Positions 1-11,839 of a DNA stretch of 64,000 nucleotides are shown piece by piece. Position 1 is the stretch's first letter. Each line of letters starts with the position of its first letter. The notes below the pieces were generated by a model that was given only the letters and a program-made list of their open reading frames with translations, was not told where the DNA came from and did not search any database. Source of the stretch: Progne subis subis (Eukaryota > Chordata > Aves > Passeriformes > Hirundinidae); assembly GCA_022316685.1 (NCBI GenBank), contig JAKJHU010000827.1, positions 52,023 through 116,022 of the forward strand, written 5' to 3'. The translations under genes were made by a program, and so were the position numbers.

Positions 1-1103
1 CAGTACTTGCTGTCTAGTTGAAGATGTGTTTCATGGCATAGAAGAATCTACCATAGAGAATGAAGGATAACAATTTGAAATTAATCTTATTTGGATTATT
101 ACTTGTGATCCTTATAAAAACCCTTTCCAAGGGTTGGGTTTTCAAGCTGGAGTATGAAGCACAGTGAGTTTCTGTGGATAATGCTGTAGCTCCATCTCAC
201 CAGATGCAGAAATGGACCAAAATCCAGTGTTTTGAGTGTGAATTTGGGGTCCTGGCTTTGCCCCGAAGGAGAGACAGGATGTTCCCTGCAATGTCTACAT
301 GGAGCAGACAGAACAGATGGGGAAGTGTTTACAGGGCCCCTGGGAGGGAATATTGTGGTTCCTGTCATCAGGATCCTTTTGAAGCTTCGGGCTGGGGTGG
401 GCAGCAGATCCATCTGCAGCTTCCATGGGCTGCTCCAGCATCTGCTGCTGGGGACCCTGAGGGAAGAGGCCACAGGAGGGATGGAAATGAGGCCACAGGA
501 GGGATGGAAATGCTGCAGGGACAGCAGCAGCCAGGGCCAGGAATGAGCTTTGCCTACCTGGCTGATGAAATGAGACTCCTCCTTTAGTGCAAGAGGAGGC
601 AAAGATAAAGTCAAGTTCAACAGTTCAAGGAGAAATGTAGAAAATCAGAAGCTTCTCAAAATGCCACACACATCATCTGTTAGTTCTTCAGTGTCAGTCC
701 CTGTAAAAAGCCTTTGCAGTTTTCCTTTGGATTTCAGGGCCCAGAGCTGGGCTTTAGAGTTCAACTGATTTTTTATTTTCCAGGTTTTTAAACAGAGCTT
801 TGTATTGGGCAGCTCTTGTCATATTTTCTGCTCTCCTGACCTTGAAAAAGGTTCTGTGCTCCTGTGAGCCACATCTGGAGGGGTGGTTGGCAACCATGGA
901 ATCCTCTGGGAAAGCTCTTGATTGACTTCAGGGCCTGACTGGAGAGCTCAGCCTGAGGAAAGAACTGTTCCAGATGCCTCTGTCCATGTGCAGCTCCTCA
1001 TAGCTGAGTCCCTGAACACATGGGGTGGTTTATAGGGATTTATTTTCCCCTTCTGTTCACTTGGAGGTGATTTTGCAATCCTTTAGAGGAACATCCGACC
1101 AGT
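1..1103. repeat. Left copy of 62.9-kb spaced direct repeat
   Basis: This segment recurs in the same orientation at 62,907-64,000 (offset 62,906) and runs off both window edges. The copies differ by a few substitutions and mostly one- or two-base indels, several in homopolymers or short tandem runs. Minus-strand open frames here (99-620 and its partner) change frame between copies, so I do not call a gene. A segmental duplication, or a duplicated assembly block, explains it. Confidence 0.9.
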
Positions 1104-2849
1104 CCCTGTCCCCATTCCATTTTATCCTCTCCACTTTGGAGCTGGCCTGCTGAGCATAACATGGAAATTAGTAGTGTCTCCCCATTCTTCCCTCCAGCCC
1201 TCAATTGTAACCTGTATTAAACACTGCAAAAGGCCTCATTCATCTGGTGGGGAAGATGTGAGGTGGAGAAAGTTAATAGGATTTGTTTTCATGAACCTTG
1301 TGATAGTAAAGAAAAATGAGGTTTGTCATTTTGGTGTGGTGCTGGGTGTTGGGATTTGGCAGTTTATTTCTTGTTCTTGTTCTTGTTCTTTATTAGTATT
1401 ACTTTTCATTGGCAAGACTTTGAAATCTTAGACATTATTAACAATGGCTGGATTTCACTCATTGGAAAATTCCCTTGCTTTTCCCACCAGAATTAAACTG
1501 TGCAATTGATTCCATATTGTCAGTGGATTCTAAAGATGGAAAATCCTGTTCATGATGGGTTTGGTGTGGTTTGGAGCTGGGGAAGGGTCTCATCCCCTCC
1601 CGGAGGTGCCCCAAGCCCTCTCTGCTGCCACGTCTGCACTCGCGGCCCCTCACGGCTGCCCTGCACTGGGGACACGGTGGGATCCAACTCCTGCCAGGGC
1701 TGAGGCTCCTCATGGCCCCTCACAGCCCTTCATGGCCACATAGAACCTCTGCTGGCCCCTCATGGCCCCTCACAGCCCTTCATGGCCACATAGAACCTCT
1801 GCTGGCTCCTCATGGACCCTCATGGTCCTTCATGGCTCTTCATTTTCCCTCATGGCATCTCACATCCCCTCACATCCCCTCACAGCCCCAGGCACGGGCT
1901 CCTCCCAAAGGAGAAGGGGTCGGGCCCTGCTTGTTCTCCTTTCATTTCGGTCCCTTCCCAGCCATGAGTAAAGAAAGGCTGAAATGGAGCCTTTCCCCAG
2001 CGTTTCCCTCGGGGTTCATTGCGGCTGAAGCTGTGTGCTGGCGCTGGCCCCAGCGCGAACATCCCTGCAGCCGCCCAGGCCTTTGCTGTCCCCCCGTGTC
2101 CATTCCCTGTGCCCGAGTCCCGCCCGGCTCTGGCAGCAGCAGGAGCCGCAGCGCAGCGGGCGCCGGCCCGGCCCAGCCGGGGCTCCCGGGCAGGAGCAGC
2201 AGCAGTGCCAGCCCCTTCCCACCTGCTCCTGCCTCGGCTTCCAAGGGCTTTTTCCAGCTGAATGCTGGAGTAGAGCAACAATCACCCACTAACAGCCCCG
2301 ATTCCTCAGGGCCCGCCTGTGCTGCCCTGAGCCAGCCTCCAGAGAAAGAAAGGATCGGGTTCCAGCGCTGTTTTGAGTGCTGTTTTACTCACCCTGAGGT
2401 GACAGCAGGAGGCTGCTACTGTCTTTGCCTTGGGAATTGTAGATCCTGTCTGCTCTTGTCCCTCCTCTGGTTGTCATTTGACTTTTATCTGTAAAGCTGC
2501 AATTGCCTTTTTTGATCAGTGTCACCCAGAGTTCTTTCAGACAGGAAACTCTGGCATCTTGAGTAGCAGATCCCCAAATGTTCACAAGCCCCTGAGCACA
2601 AAGTTGAGGAGAATTAAAGCCACACAGGCCACATTTGCGGCACTCAAACACAGCCCTGTTGCTGGTGCTGCTGAAATAGAATCAACTGACAGAGATCATT
2701 GCAGAAATTGCCTCCTGCCACACAGTACCCATCATTCTCCCCCACCTCCTCCTCTCCTAGCACGAAAGAAATTCCAGCTTGGAGGAGGCTTTCCAAGAGG
2801 GAGCTCTGGCTCCTGTTTTAGCCTGGATATCCTTGCAGAGCAACAGGGC
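1104..2849. other. Intergenic, no gene recognised
   Basis: No coding exon is recognisable on either strand. About 2,030-2,260 is GC-rich and produces several overlapping open frames in all directions, typical of composition rather than selection. The tandem repeat listed separately lies inside. Confidence 0.5.
1684..1892. repeat. 50-bp tandem repeat with degenerate tail
   Basis: A 50-bp unit starting TCATGGCCCCTCACAGCCC occurs twice almost exactly (near 1,711 and 1,761), followed by shorter degenerate units of the type CCTCATGG and CTCACATCCC. It is a local minisatellite with no sign of function. Confidence 0.8.
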
Positions 2850-5800
2850 ATCTTTCACAAGCTCAGGCTTCTCATTTCATGAGGCAACTGTGATCAAAAT
2901 GGCCTTTTGCAGAAAGACAAAAGCAGAGGGAATGGATTAGAAATTATTCTTAAAAATGACCATTCTGACAGACCAAGTTCACCAAGTTATTCCCTGCATC
3001 TCTCCTTTTCAGATTCTTTCAGTCATCTCCTTGGAGAGGTTCACCTTGTTCTGGTGCTTATCATGAACTTTGTACTCTTTGATTTATATCAATGCAAGAG
3101 ATGTGAAAGGAGAACATCATCTAAACTGAACACAGAAACAAACTCCCTCTGTCAGCCCATTTTCATTCTCTAGATCACTTTCCAGGCATCCATGGAGATG
3201 TTGGAATGATTTTTACACAACTCTCCACTCCAGGCTGCAGCCTCTGGAGATTCTTTCTCTGCATTCAGTCAGGCTTGTATTCCCTAACAATTCCTGGAAC
3301 CCCATCATATTTTCTTAGGGTAGAACAGTAAAAATGAAAACCTTAAAAATAGCACAAGTCCCCAGTCCACCAGAAAAAGAAAGAACAAGTTGTAAAGTTC
3401 TCCAAACATTTGTCCTGCTTTGCTGCAAGAGTTGTGCTACACACACGGTATGGAAAGCCAAGAGAAGCTACAGCTGGTGGCACACCTTGTGATAGAAACT
3501 GCATCTCATTCTCCAGGAAAGGTTCTTGAAAAGAGCAGACAGGACTGTGGAGAAGATTCCTGGAAAACTGAAACAGCTTTCCAGAAGTGAAATGAAAATG
3601 GAAAGAAAGAAGCCAAGATGTTTTCCTTGATTTATTTCTATGCTGCCCTTTTTCCATGTTGCACTACTTCTCCATCCCATTAATTCCCAAGGGATCTCAC
3701 CTCTAAGACTGACGACATTGTGAGTTTTAGACACTGAAATACCATGAACTATGCACAGTTTGCCTTCCCATTTTTGTTGGAAAGCAGTGCTGGAGACACA
3801 AGTGCAGTGCCTGAGTGAGGCGGGAATCCTAGAGGCAGGGAATGTGCCCTGACAGTGTCTGAGCCTCAGCAGGGACAATGCACAGCAGCGTTGCTGTGCT
3901 GGGTTCCCATGGCATGGAACCACGCCAGGAGCAGCTGCTGAGGTCAGAAGCCATGGCAGCCACCACCCTGCTGCAAAGGCCCTTGGCAGGGTGGGCTCCT
4001 GCCCTGGCTCTGTGTGCCAGGAGCCGGCAGCGCTGGGTGCAGGGAGCCCAGGGAGGGCACAGAAATGCTGGGCTGAGAAATGCTGGGGGGACAGCGAGAG
4101 GGGCGTGTGCAGCCGGCCAGGGCACAGGAGCAGCACGCACAGGGGCACAGCCTGCAGGACAGATGGCCAAGGGCTGGGCAGGGCTGGCAGGGCCACAGGC
4201 ACCCAGGCCTTTGTCCCCTGGGCTCTGGCAGTGCCTCTGGAGGCCCCACAGAAGGAACTTTCCTTTCAGGGGCTGCACTTTGGTCCTCCCTGGCCCCTCC
4301 CTGAGGAGGCTGGCAGGGGTTTCAGTTTGATGACATTTGTCCTTGCTGCCCCTCCCATCCCACTGCCCCACAAACAGCTCCGAGGCACCCGTGAGGGACA
4401 GGCCCTGCTGTGCCAGGCCTGGGCTCAGGGCTCGGCCTTTCTGCTTCCTCCAGCCAAGCCAGGCCTTGCTGAGCCCTGCAGTTCCTGCTGCTGTGCCCCA
4501 AGCTCTCTCGGCCGGTGCTGGAAAGGGACTTGAGGTACCTCGATCCCCTCGGGTGGCGCATGGGAGAAAACAACAAACTTCTCAGGAGGATGGAGAACAA
4601 ACTTTTAACTTGCAAACTTCAGAGAATGAGATACGTGGGTAATCTTAAAGCAACATGGGATTACAGTAAATAACTTCAGAACGCACTGACTGAGCAAACT
4701 CTAAGCAGTCCAGCTTCCAGTTCTCCAGATTTTGAGTAGAGGAAGTCAGGAAAAGAGAGAGGGAGACAGAGATCCACAGTCGCCCTTGGATCCAGCACCA
4801 TCTCAGCTGCTGTGATCTCCGGGGCCGTGGGACGTGCCAGTGTCACAGCCGTGTCACAGCCTCACCTGCTCTGGTCCCTCTCACAGGTGGGGTTTTTGGG
4901 GTGCCAGGGGCTTGGCAGCCACTTTGGGGCTGGACCAGAGGCTGCAGTGGCTGGGGCTGGGGCAGTGACCATCCCACCTACACAGAACTTGCCCTGGCCC
5001 CCAAACACACACTGGAGATGTCTGGGGCCATTCATCATTTCTCTGCTCTCCAGCACTGAGGCAATGGACTCTGGCTGCAGCTCTGAGCTCGTGCCCAAGG
5101 CAGCCACCCCTGGCAATGGGGCTCCATGGAGCTGCTCTCAGGAAATCCCCCAAGAGTTGGGGAGTGGCCCAAAACTGCCTCAGAAATGTGGGATACCTCA
5201 AAATCTCTTCAGCAATGTGGAATATCTAAAAACTCCCTCAAGAACTAGCACCCTTTCCCGTCATCATCCCCAGACTTTGGATGTCTTATTCCAGACCCCA
5301 CCCCATCACCACAATCCCAACCAAATCCATCCCACCCCTGCCATCCCAAGCCCTATTTCCCCAATTTCACACCTCCCAAACCACATCCCACCCATCCTGT
5401 CCCACCTCAGCCCTTCTGATTGGCACCCTACTTCACCCATTCCCCTTCCAACCCCATCCCTCCCTGAGGGGCTGTGCAATCAAGTAATTTTTTGGTGAGA
5501 TTGTGTAGTTTTAGCATGAAGTGGTTTTGAGGTGAAAGATCAAACCCTCTCATCTCTTTCTGTGCCCAGAAATGGAGACCACCACACCAGATACCCCACA
5601 AACCCCCAAATCCTCCCAAGTATCTGCCTGAGTCCCAGGTTGCCCTGAAACACTAGTAAAACATGAGGCTTTAGATGCCTTTGATGAATTTGTTGATTTT
5701 TATCCCCAGTTTTGTCTGGTTTAAAGGGATGAAGATGAATCAAAAGAATATAAGGGACCACCAAAGAAAAGGACCACCAGCCCAGTGTCCTTCCAGTGCA

Positions 5801-5916
5801 GATCGCTGGGAATGTAGGTCACCAATTCTCTGCCCAATGTGGGTCCTCTGAAGCAGGACTAAGTTGGAGCACTGCACAAAGCTCTTCCCACAGCTGAGGC
5901 ACTCTTAGGCCTTCCC

Positions 5917-7500
5917 TTACCGGTGTCTCCGTTGGTGTCTGTTCAAGTGAGAGCTCCTGGACAAGCTCTTCCCACAAGCGGGACATTCGTAGGGCCATTC
6001 CCTGGTTTGGATCCTCAGGTGGAGGATCAGGTGGGAGCTTATGCTGAAGCTCATCCCACATTCCCCACACTGGTAGGGCCTCTTCCCATTGTGGATCATT
6101 TGGTGGATGACCAGCTGGAGGCTCTGGTGGAAGCCCTTCCTGCATTCCGCACTCTTGTAGGGCATTTCCCCAGTGTGGATACGCTGGTGAATGATGAGGG
6201 TGGAGTTGTGCTTGAAGCCCTTCCTGCAGCTGGGGCAGCGGAAGGGCCTCTCCTTTGTGTGAATCCGCTTGTGCACAAGGAGCCTGGAGCTCCTCTGAAA
6301 CCTCAGGGCACTTGTCAGGTCTCTCCCCAGAGTGGATCTTTTGGTGGATGATCAGCTGGGACCTCCAGTTGAAGCCCTTCCCACATTCCCCACACTTGTA
6401 TGGCCTTTCCTCAGCATGGATATTCTGGTGGCGGATCAAGATGGAGCTCTGGCTGAAGCTCTTCCCACATTGCTCACACTGGTAGGGCCGTTCTCTGGTG
6501 TGGATCCTCTGGTGGCGGATCAGGTGGGAGCTTTGGTTGAAGCCCTTCCCGCATTCCCCACACTTGTAGGGCCTTTCCCCAGTGTGGATCCTCTGGTGGC
6601 AGATCAGGTTGCATCTCTGGCTGAAGCTCTTTCCACATTCCCTGCACTCGTAGGGCCTCTCCCCAGTGTGGATCATTTGGTGGATGATCAGTTTGGACCT
6701 CTGGTTGAAGCCCTTCCCGCATTCCCCACACTTGTATGTCCTTTCCTCAGCATGGATATTCTGGTGGCGGATCAAGATGGAGCTCTGGCTGAAGCTCTTC
6801 CCACATTGCTCACACTGGTAGGGCCGTTCTCTGGTGTGGATCCTCTGGTGGCGGATCAGGATGGAGCTCTGGCTGAAGCCCTTCCCGCATTCCACACACT
6901 TGTAGGGCCTCTCCCTGGTGTGGATCCTCTGGTGGCAGATCAGGTGGAAGGTCTGGCTGAAGCTCATCCCACATTCCTCACACTGGTAGGGCCTCTGCCC
7001 GCTGTGGATCCTCTGGTGGCGGATCAGGTGGGATCGCTGGCTGAAGCTCTTCCCACATTGCTCACACTGGTAGGGCCCTTTTGTGCTGTGGATCCGCAGG
7101 TGGCAGATCAAGAGGGATCTCTGGCTGAAGTTCTTCCTGCATTCCCCGCACTCGTAGGGCCTCTCCCTGGTGTGGATGCACTGGTGGGTCACAAGGGTGG
7201 AGTTGTGCTTGAAGCCCTTCCCACATTCCCCACACCTGTAGGGCCGTTCCCCAGTTTGGATCATCTGGTTCTGGACCACGTGGGAGCTGTGGCTGAAGCT
7301 CTGTCCATCTTCCCGGCACAGTCCAGGTCTTCCCTTCTCCAAGAACCCTGGGATGGGTTTGGAACTCCTCCTTGAGCAGGATGTCTTGGGCTTTTTCTTC
7401 CCATTGGATTCTTGTGCAGTGGAGCCACTGAAAATGGCCTCTTCCATGAGGTTCTGCCCTCGAGATTTGTCCTCCCTGGTCTCCATCCTCAGCTCCTTGC
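5917..7500 (-). pseudogene. ZNF-A: multi-finger C2H2 protein, frameshifted, 5' exon lost
   Basis: This is the main coding exon of a poly-C2H2 zinc-finger gene, expected to be a nuclear DNA-binding regulator. The exon begins after a clear acceptor (TTCCTCCCCCAG) with the family sequence [11 protein letters not shown], then a linker rich in S/K/P, then about 16 fingers of the CX2CX12HX3H type joined by TGERPY-like linkers. Around 6,285 the frame changes in finger 12: compared with siblings, about 11 bases around the second cysteine codon are missing, and the remaining four fingers continue in another frame to a stop at 5,917. The finger reading KSAEC has lost its first cysteine. The upstream coding exon present in ZNF-B, C and E is absent: the intron remnant joins LTR sequence directly. 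A 5' truncated product of 11 fingers could still be made. It is the inverted partner of ZNF-D. Confidence 0.85.
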
Positions 7501-7540
7501 CTGGGGGAGGAAGGACAAGGACAGGATGGGATTTGCCTCT

Positions 7541-7990
7541 GTCCAATCAAATTGTGCCTGCAGTACTCCTGGGGTAACAGGTGTGGTTTTGTAGAAGCAG
7601 TGCTCCTGTAGAACAGTATAGTTTTCTTCTGAAGGTCCAGTGGTGGTGCAGATGGGTCTGGTCTTCCTCTGGGAATCCAGTGGAAACTGGCTGCTTCTGG
7701 TGTTTAAATCTCAGCTTATATCCAGGTAGGAATGCTTGGCTCCTCCCTCTGGGTGGAGCATCTCACAATGGGATGATGTAATTTTATCAGTCATGCAGTG
7801 AGAGGCAATGGCCCATTAACAGAAGATATCTCCCTGGAGGGAGGATGGGTCATGGAGGAGATCAAGAACACTGCCCCATCTGGTTTTAACAGCTGGGCCA
7901 TTAACTAAAGATATCGCCTTGGAGTTATGAGAAATGGGTCATGGAACTGTTTTTACTTGGATCTCCAGTTGGTTTGTTTTCAAACTAGCA
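7541..7990 (-). mobile_element. Truncated LTR upstream of ZNF-A
   Basis: On the minus strand this matches the LTR family at 19,691-20,409, 34,977-35,683, 46,265-46,815 and 54,712-55,428, including the GAGGAGCCAAGCATTCC block, the TATA-like TATAAGC and the block with AGGAGCAGCCAG. The 3' part of the LTR is lost and the remaining sequence abuts the last bases of the ZNF intron. It lies upstream of ZNF-A in the sense orientation and could act as its promoter (inference). Confidence 0.8.
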
Positions 7991-8049
7991 CTCTGGGAGA
8001 AGTGCGGCCACACTTGGAAACTATTGTGAGAAGTTTGGAGTTACTGGTC

Positions 8050-8300
8050 TACATTGTGGGTGACTGGGCATGACTGGGAGCATGCAGGGAGGGACTGGGA
8101 TCATCTGTGGAGTGACTGGGACTATACTAGGGGCAACTGGGAGTATCAGGAACACACTGGAGGAAAGTGGGGGCAACTGGGAGCAACTGGGACCATACTG
8201 GGGCAAACTGCATCATCATGGGGAATGACTGGCAGTGACTGGGCTCCTACTGGGAGTGCTGACAAAACTGAAAGCACACAGGGTGGGGGCAGCTAGGCTG
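8050..8300. repeat. ACTGGGA-type minisatellite
   Basis: Degenerate ~20-bp units built on GGGCAACTGGGAGCA and GACTGGGA. The inverted counterpart is 45,965-46,230. The same unit type appears at 11.3-11.7, 13.2-14.05 and 58.8-59.65 kb. Confidence 0.8.
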
Positions 8301-9515
8301 ATACTAGAAGCAGCCTCTTCTGGCACCAGGACCACTGAACCCCTTTCCAGTGAGATATGAACTTCAAAGGAATCCAGGGTTTTAGAAAAGATTTTAGCTA
8401 CAGATAAGCTTTGCCAGAATTAGTTAAAGTAGATAGATAGATAGGCTGTGCTGGAAATAATTAGGAGTCAGTGGTTAGTTGAAAGGAAATGAATCTAAAA
8501 TAACAATCCCAGATCTAAATACCTATTTGCTTGTCATTTTTGTATTTGTTTAGCTGTGTTTATAATGAGAAACAGAAGAAACTGGTAAATAGATCTAAGA
8601 ACACAGACAGCTGTAAATCTTCTAACATCCAGAAGCCCATTCAGCTGTCACGGAAACAGGAAAAAGGAGTTCTACCAGGTTCCATTTGTCTTGTTATCCA
8701 TTGAAAATTTTGAAAGTTTAGATTGAGGAAGACTCTCCTTGCTTCCTCTTTTTATTACCCCTCCCCATAAAAGAGACCACTGACCTAATTCAAAGAACAA
8801 ACTCTGCATGTTTAATGGCCTCTTATCTAATTATAATATGAAGCAGAGGATGCTAGGCATTAGTGTTATGAATACGTATTAGTATTTGGGGTATTCAACA
8901 CTTCTGTAAATAAATTGAGTCTGTAATCTCTTGTAACTTTGCAGTGCATATTAGGGAGCGATCCCATGCAGCTGCCCGACATTGCATTAAATTTACACTT
9001 TCTAATTCTAACCTGTTAGAGAGTCTTTTGTCCGTCACAGTTGGGTATTGATATTAGATCAATATCCATATTTTAATAAATCACCCATCATCCTGCCCCT
9101 CCAGCCCGGGGTCTCAGCAATCACAGGTGTCCTCCACTCTTGGGGTCCCCGCTTTGGGGTTCTGGGGGTCTCCTCTCTCAGGGGTCCCGCTTAGGGAAAC
9201 TGCAGCTTTCCTGAGGATCCCCAAACCTGGTGTCACTGCTCCCCACCGGTCCCGTGCGGTTTCCACATGGCACTGGCAGAGCTCGGAGGGCCCAGCCGGG
9301 GAAGCCCAACCCTCCTGTGTGGGCACCCACATCCGCCCGCCCCCTGCCACGGCTCTGCCACCACCGCCACTCGGACCCCCAAAAACACCCCCCAAGGACC
9401 CCCCAATGTCCCCCCGAGGGGCATCTGCAGCTCGGCTTTGGAGCCCTGCAAACTCCAAATATCTCCCCTGAAACAAGGCAGAAAAGCACTTTATAACAAC
9501 AGTTGTTAGAGTAGT

Positions 9516-10269
9516 ATGTATTTTTAATTGACATTGAGGTGCATGGGCGTTAACTTCACTAAAGACATGCATGAACACTAGAGAGCTTGCCTCTCATTTT
9601 TCTTTGAGGTCTTGCATATGCATGGCATTGCACAATCTGCCTCGTACATATTTATTCTCTGGCCTCACTCATCCTCACTTTGTGTGGTAATTAACTCCTC
9701 TTGGTACATCCTCTTGGGCATACTTAGTTCGCCATGGTGGTCTCCGAGGGTCTCTAGAAGATGAAAAGAATGGAGTCTTCCTCAGTGAACTCTTCACCTT
9801 TATTTTTCTTGTGCATGCTTTGATCCTTTTGGCACTTCTTCAAGGCAAGACATCAGTTTCTGCTGGCTGAGTCTGTGTTTTTTCTCTTTATTTGCATTTT
9901 TTGCTTTGTTATCTTGTTATGTTTACGTTAGTCTTTCTTGTTATCACTGAGGGGTTCTGGATGTTTTTACTGCTTTAAATCATGTAAACAGGCACAGCAC
10001 TCAATATTCACTAAATGCCTTCTAAAAGGTACAGTACATTCTAAAATACAGTGTATGCTCTTTGGCTTGCTATAAAGATTAGCTGGAATTTTCAAGCCTC
10101 TGCCTCATGCCCTCCCTTTTCTATGGACATAGTAAATTCTTTTACTACTACTGGGGCTTCTCTCTAGGTTTAACTCACTATCTTAATAATTCTCTTTTAA
10201 CATTATCCTAGGTCTTTTAGATATGAGGTTAAAATTGCAACTTGTTTTAACAACCTCTAGTTCTCTATG
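9516..10269. other. AT-rich segment, possible ERV remains
   Basis: AT-rich DNA beyond the inverted-repeat arm. No open frame of note. It could be the 3' part of the element whose env-like relic follows (minus strand), but no LTR boundaries were found. Confidence 0.3.
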
Positions 10270-10720
10270 AGTACATTACACATTATTAAATTTATTCTAA
10301 GTAATATCAGCAAAATAATGATGGGGGGACAGGGTGTTTAATATTCTAGTTGCATTTAGTGACTCTCTCAAGACTGCATCCAACAAGAGTTATGGCTTGT
10401 GTCTTGCTTTACTTTTTGTAGAACTCTCCTTCTTTCTTTTGTATCATGTTGGACAGTTACTACAGTTTTTTGTCTGTTCTCTTGAATTTCTTTTACAATT
10501 TTGTTCAAATCGTCATGCTTTATTAATTGCTTTACTAGGGTTAGGTTTATTCTAATAAGCATGGGTAACAATTGGTGATAGGTTTTATAATGAGACTTGA
10601 TTAACTGGTGGGATATAACTGGCGCTAAATATGAAAAGTTGTACCTGTCAATCTCAACAAAATTGTAGATACAGAAATTAGAATGATTTTTAGCAGGTAA
10701 GGATAGATTATTTCTATCTT
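10270..10720 (-). pseudogene. Possible retroviral env (TM subunit) relic
   Basis: The minus strand has an open stretch of ~110 codons (about 10,700 down to 10,368) with N-glycosylation-like sites, a charged helical stretch (KHDDLNKIVKEIQEN) and a CW pair. In a shifted frame it is followed by a short hydrophobic run (PIIILLILL) like a membrane anchor. This order resembles the end of a betaretrovirus-type transmembrane protein. At least one frameshift separates the parts. The call rests on pattern only and could be wrong. Confidence 0.35.
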
Positions 10721-10756
10721 GTCCTAGGTTACAGTGTAAGATGTGCCCAAAGTATG

Positions 10757-11290
10757 TATTCTGTCACCATCTACATGAGCTGATGAAACTCGGTTGGGCA
10801 GTGTTTCCCTTGCCCCCTGCCTCCAGACTATCTTCTGTTAATGGCCCATCAATGCCCTGCTGCATGACTCATAGATAACTTCCTCCAGGAGCTATCTCTG
10901 TTTAATGGGAATCAAGGTCCCATTGCAAGACTGATAAAATGATATCAGCCCATTGTGAGGTGCTCTGCCCAGGGGGAGGAGCCAAGCATCCCACCTGGAT
11001 AGAATCTGGGATTTGGGACAGCACAGGCAGCCTTGCCCACTGGATTCCCAGAGGACAAGAGCTACCAGACCTTTCTGCAGGAACACTGCTTCAACAAGAC
11101 CTCTTCACCTGGACTGCAACCACCACCACAGGGAATCAGGTTGTATTCTGACTCTGTCAGTGATCTTTTGTACTATTGCATTTGTTTTATTTTATTTTAT
11201 TTTATTATTTTATTTTATTTTATTTTATTTTATTTTATTTTACTATTTTTTCCTCTCCTATTAAATTGTTTTTTTCTGACTAGGAGTCTC
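10757..11290 (+). mobile_element. Diverged LTR of the ZNF-associated family
   Basis: Shares GATAAAATGATATCA, GGGGGAGGAGCCAAGCATCC, ACCTGGATAGAATCTGG and the CTGGATTCCCAGAGGA block with the LTR copies near the ZNF genes, but is more diverged and has no ZNF directly downstream. The U5 side carries a (TTTTA)n expansion at 11,188-11,240. No internal retroviral sequence follows, so it is probably a solo LTR. Confidence 0.75.
11188..11240. repeat. (TTTTA)n microsatellite
   Basis: About ten TTTTA units with one short interruption, inside the T-rich 3' part of the diverged LTR. Confidence 0.95.
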
Positions 11291-11319
11291 TTGCTGTTTT
11301 TGCATTCAAGCCAGCACAC

Positions 11320-11690
11320 CCAGTCACTCCCGATTGCTCACAGTGTGTTCCCAGTAACCCCCAGCATGATTACAGACCCTCCTGGTATACCCCAGTTGCC
11401 CTCAGCATACTCATAGTCATCCCCAGTCACATCAACTTGTCCCAGTAAGGTTCCAGTTTCCACCAGTATGATCCCAGGCACTCTCAGTCTAATCCCAGTA
11501 TATCCCAGTTGGTTCCACGATGATCCCTGTTCCCCAGTGTTGGTCCTGCTGGATCCCAGTGTGCTCTGATCCTGCTCCCAGTGGGTGCCAGTCCTGGGGC
11601 CAGGTCTATCCCGGTGTCTGCCCGTGTCCCAGTCCATCTCAGCCTGTCCCAGTCCATCCCAGCCTGTCCCAGTCCATCCCGGTCCCTTCC
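11320..11690. repeat. CCCAGT minisatellite (5' of MHC relic)
   Basis: Tandem ~20-30 bp units of the form CCCAGTnnnnCCCAG, the complement of the ACTGGGA type, ending in repeats of TCCCAGTCCATCCC. It immediately precedes the MHC-like transmembrane exon. Confidence 0.8.
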
Positions 11691-11735
11691 CAGCAGCTAT
11701 CGCCCTTTCCCAGATCCTGCCCCTCCCACTCCCAG

Positions 11736-11839
11736 AGCTGCTGCCGCCGGACACCCTCCCAAGATGGTGCCAGGGCTCGGGGGCTTTGTGTTGGGCTTTG
11801 TCTGCCTGGGCTGGGGCTCGGCCTCCGCTGCAGGAGAAG
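11736..11839 (+). pseudogene. MHC class II beta transmembrane exon relic
   Basis: A 104-bp exon-like block lies between a good acceptor (CCACTCCCAG) and a donor (GAGAAG/GTTAAG). In class II beta genes this exon is about 110 bp and encodes the connecting peptide and membrane span, with the hallmark KMLxGxGGFVLG. Here one frame reads LLPPDTLP and, one base shifted, KMVPGLGGFVLGFVCLGWG. The shift and a stop soon after make it non-functional alone. The intron after it resembles that after the 58.4-kb copy. No Ig-domain exon was found nearby. Minisatellites flank both sides. The family call is from motif recognition. Confidence 0.65.

Larger units (their letters stand above)
2850..9515 (-). repeat. 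Left arm of large inverted duplication (with ZNF-A)
   Basis: Read on the minus strand, this arm matches 44,706-51,040. Anchors are the AAAGCAGAGGGAATGG stretch near 2,920 against its complement near 50,960, the ZNF stops at 5,917 and ~48,242, the LTRs (7.5-8.0 kb and 46.3-46.8 kb) and the element ending in CTAACAACTGTTG near 9,500. The coordinate sum of matched points stays about 53.9-54.2 kb, so there is little net length change. 3.3-5.9 kb is non-coding ZNF 3' flank; 5.27-5.47 kb is CCCATCCCACC-rich. 8.3-9.5 kb is non-coding with a short GATA run at 8,428-8,443. Confidence 0.88.

Noticed and set aside
99..620. Minus-strand 173-codon frame, present again at 63,005-63,520
   Set aside because: The two copies shift frame and back inside, with indels not in multiples of three, so it evolves as non-coding DNA.
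6332..7375. 347-codon plus-strand frame of [15 protein letters not shown] repeats
   Set aside because: It is the antisense shadow of the ZNF-A finger array; the same shadow appears opposite ZNF-E (56,055-57,320).
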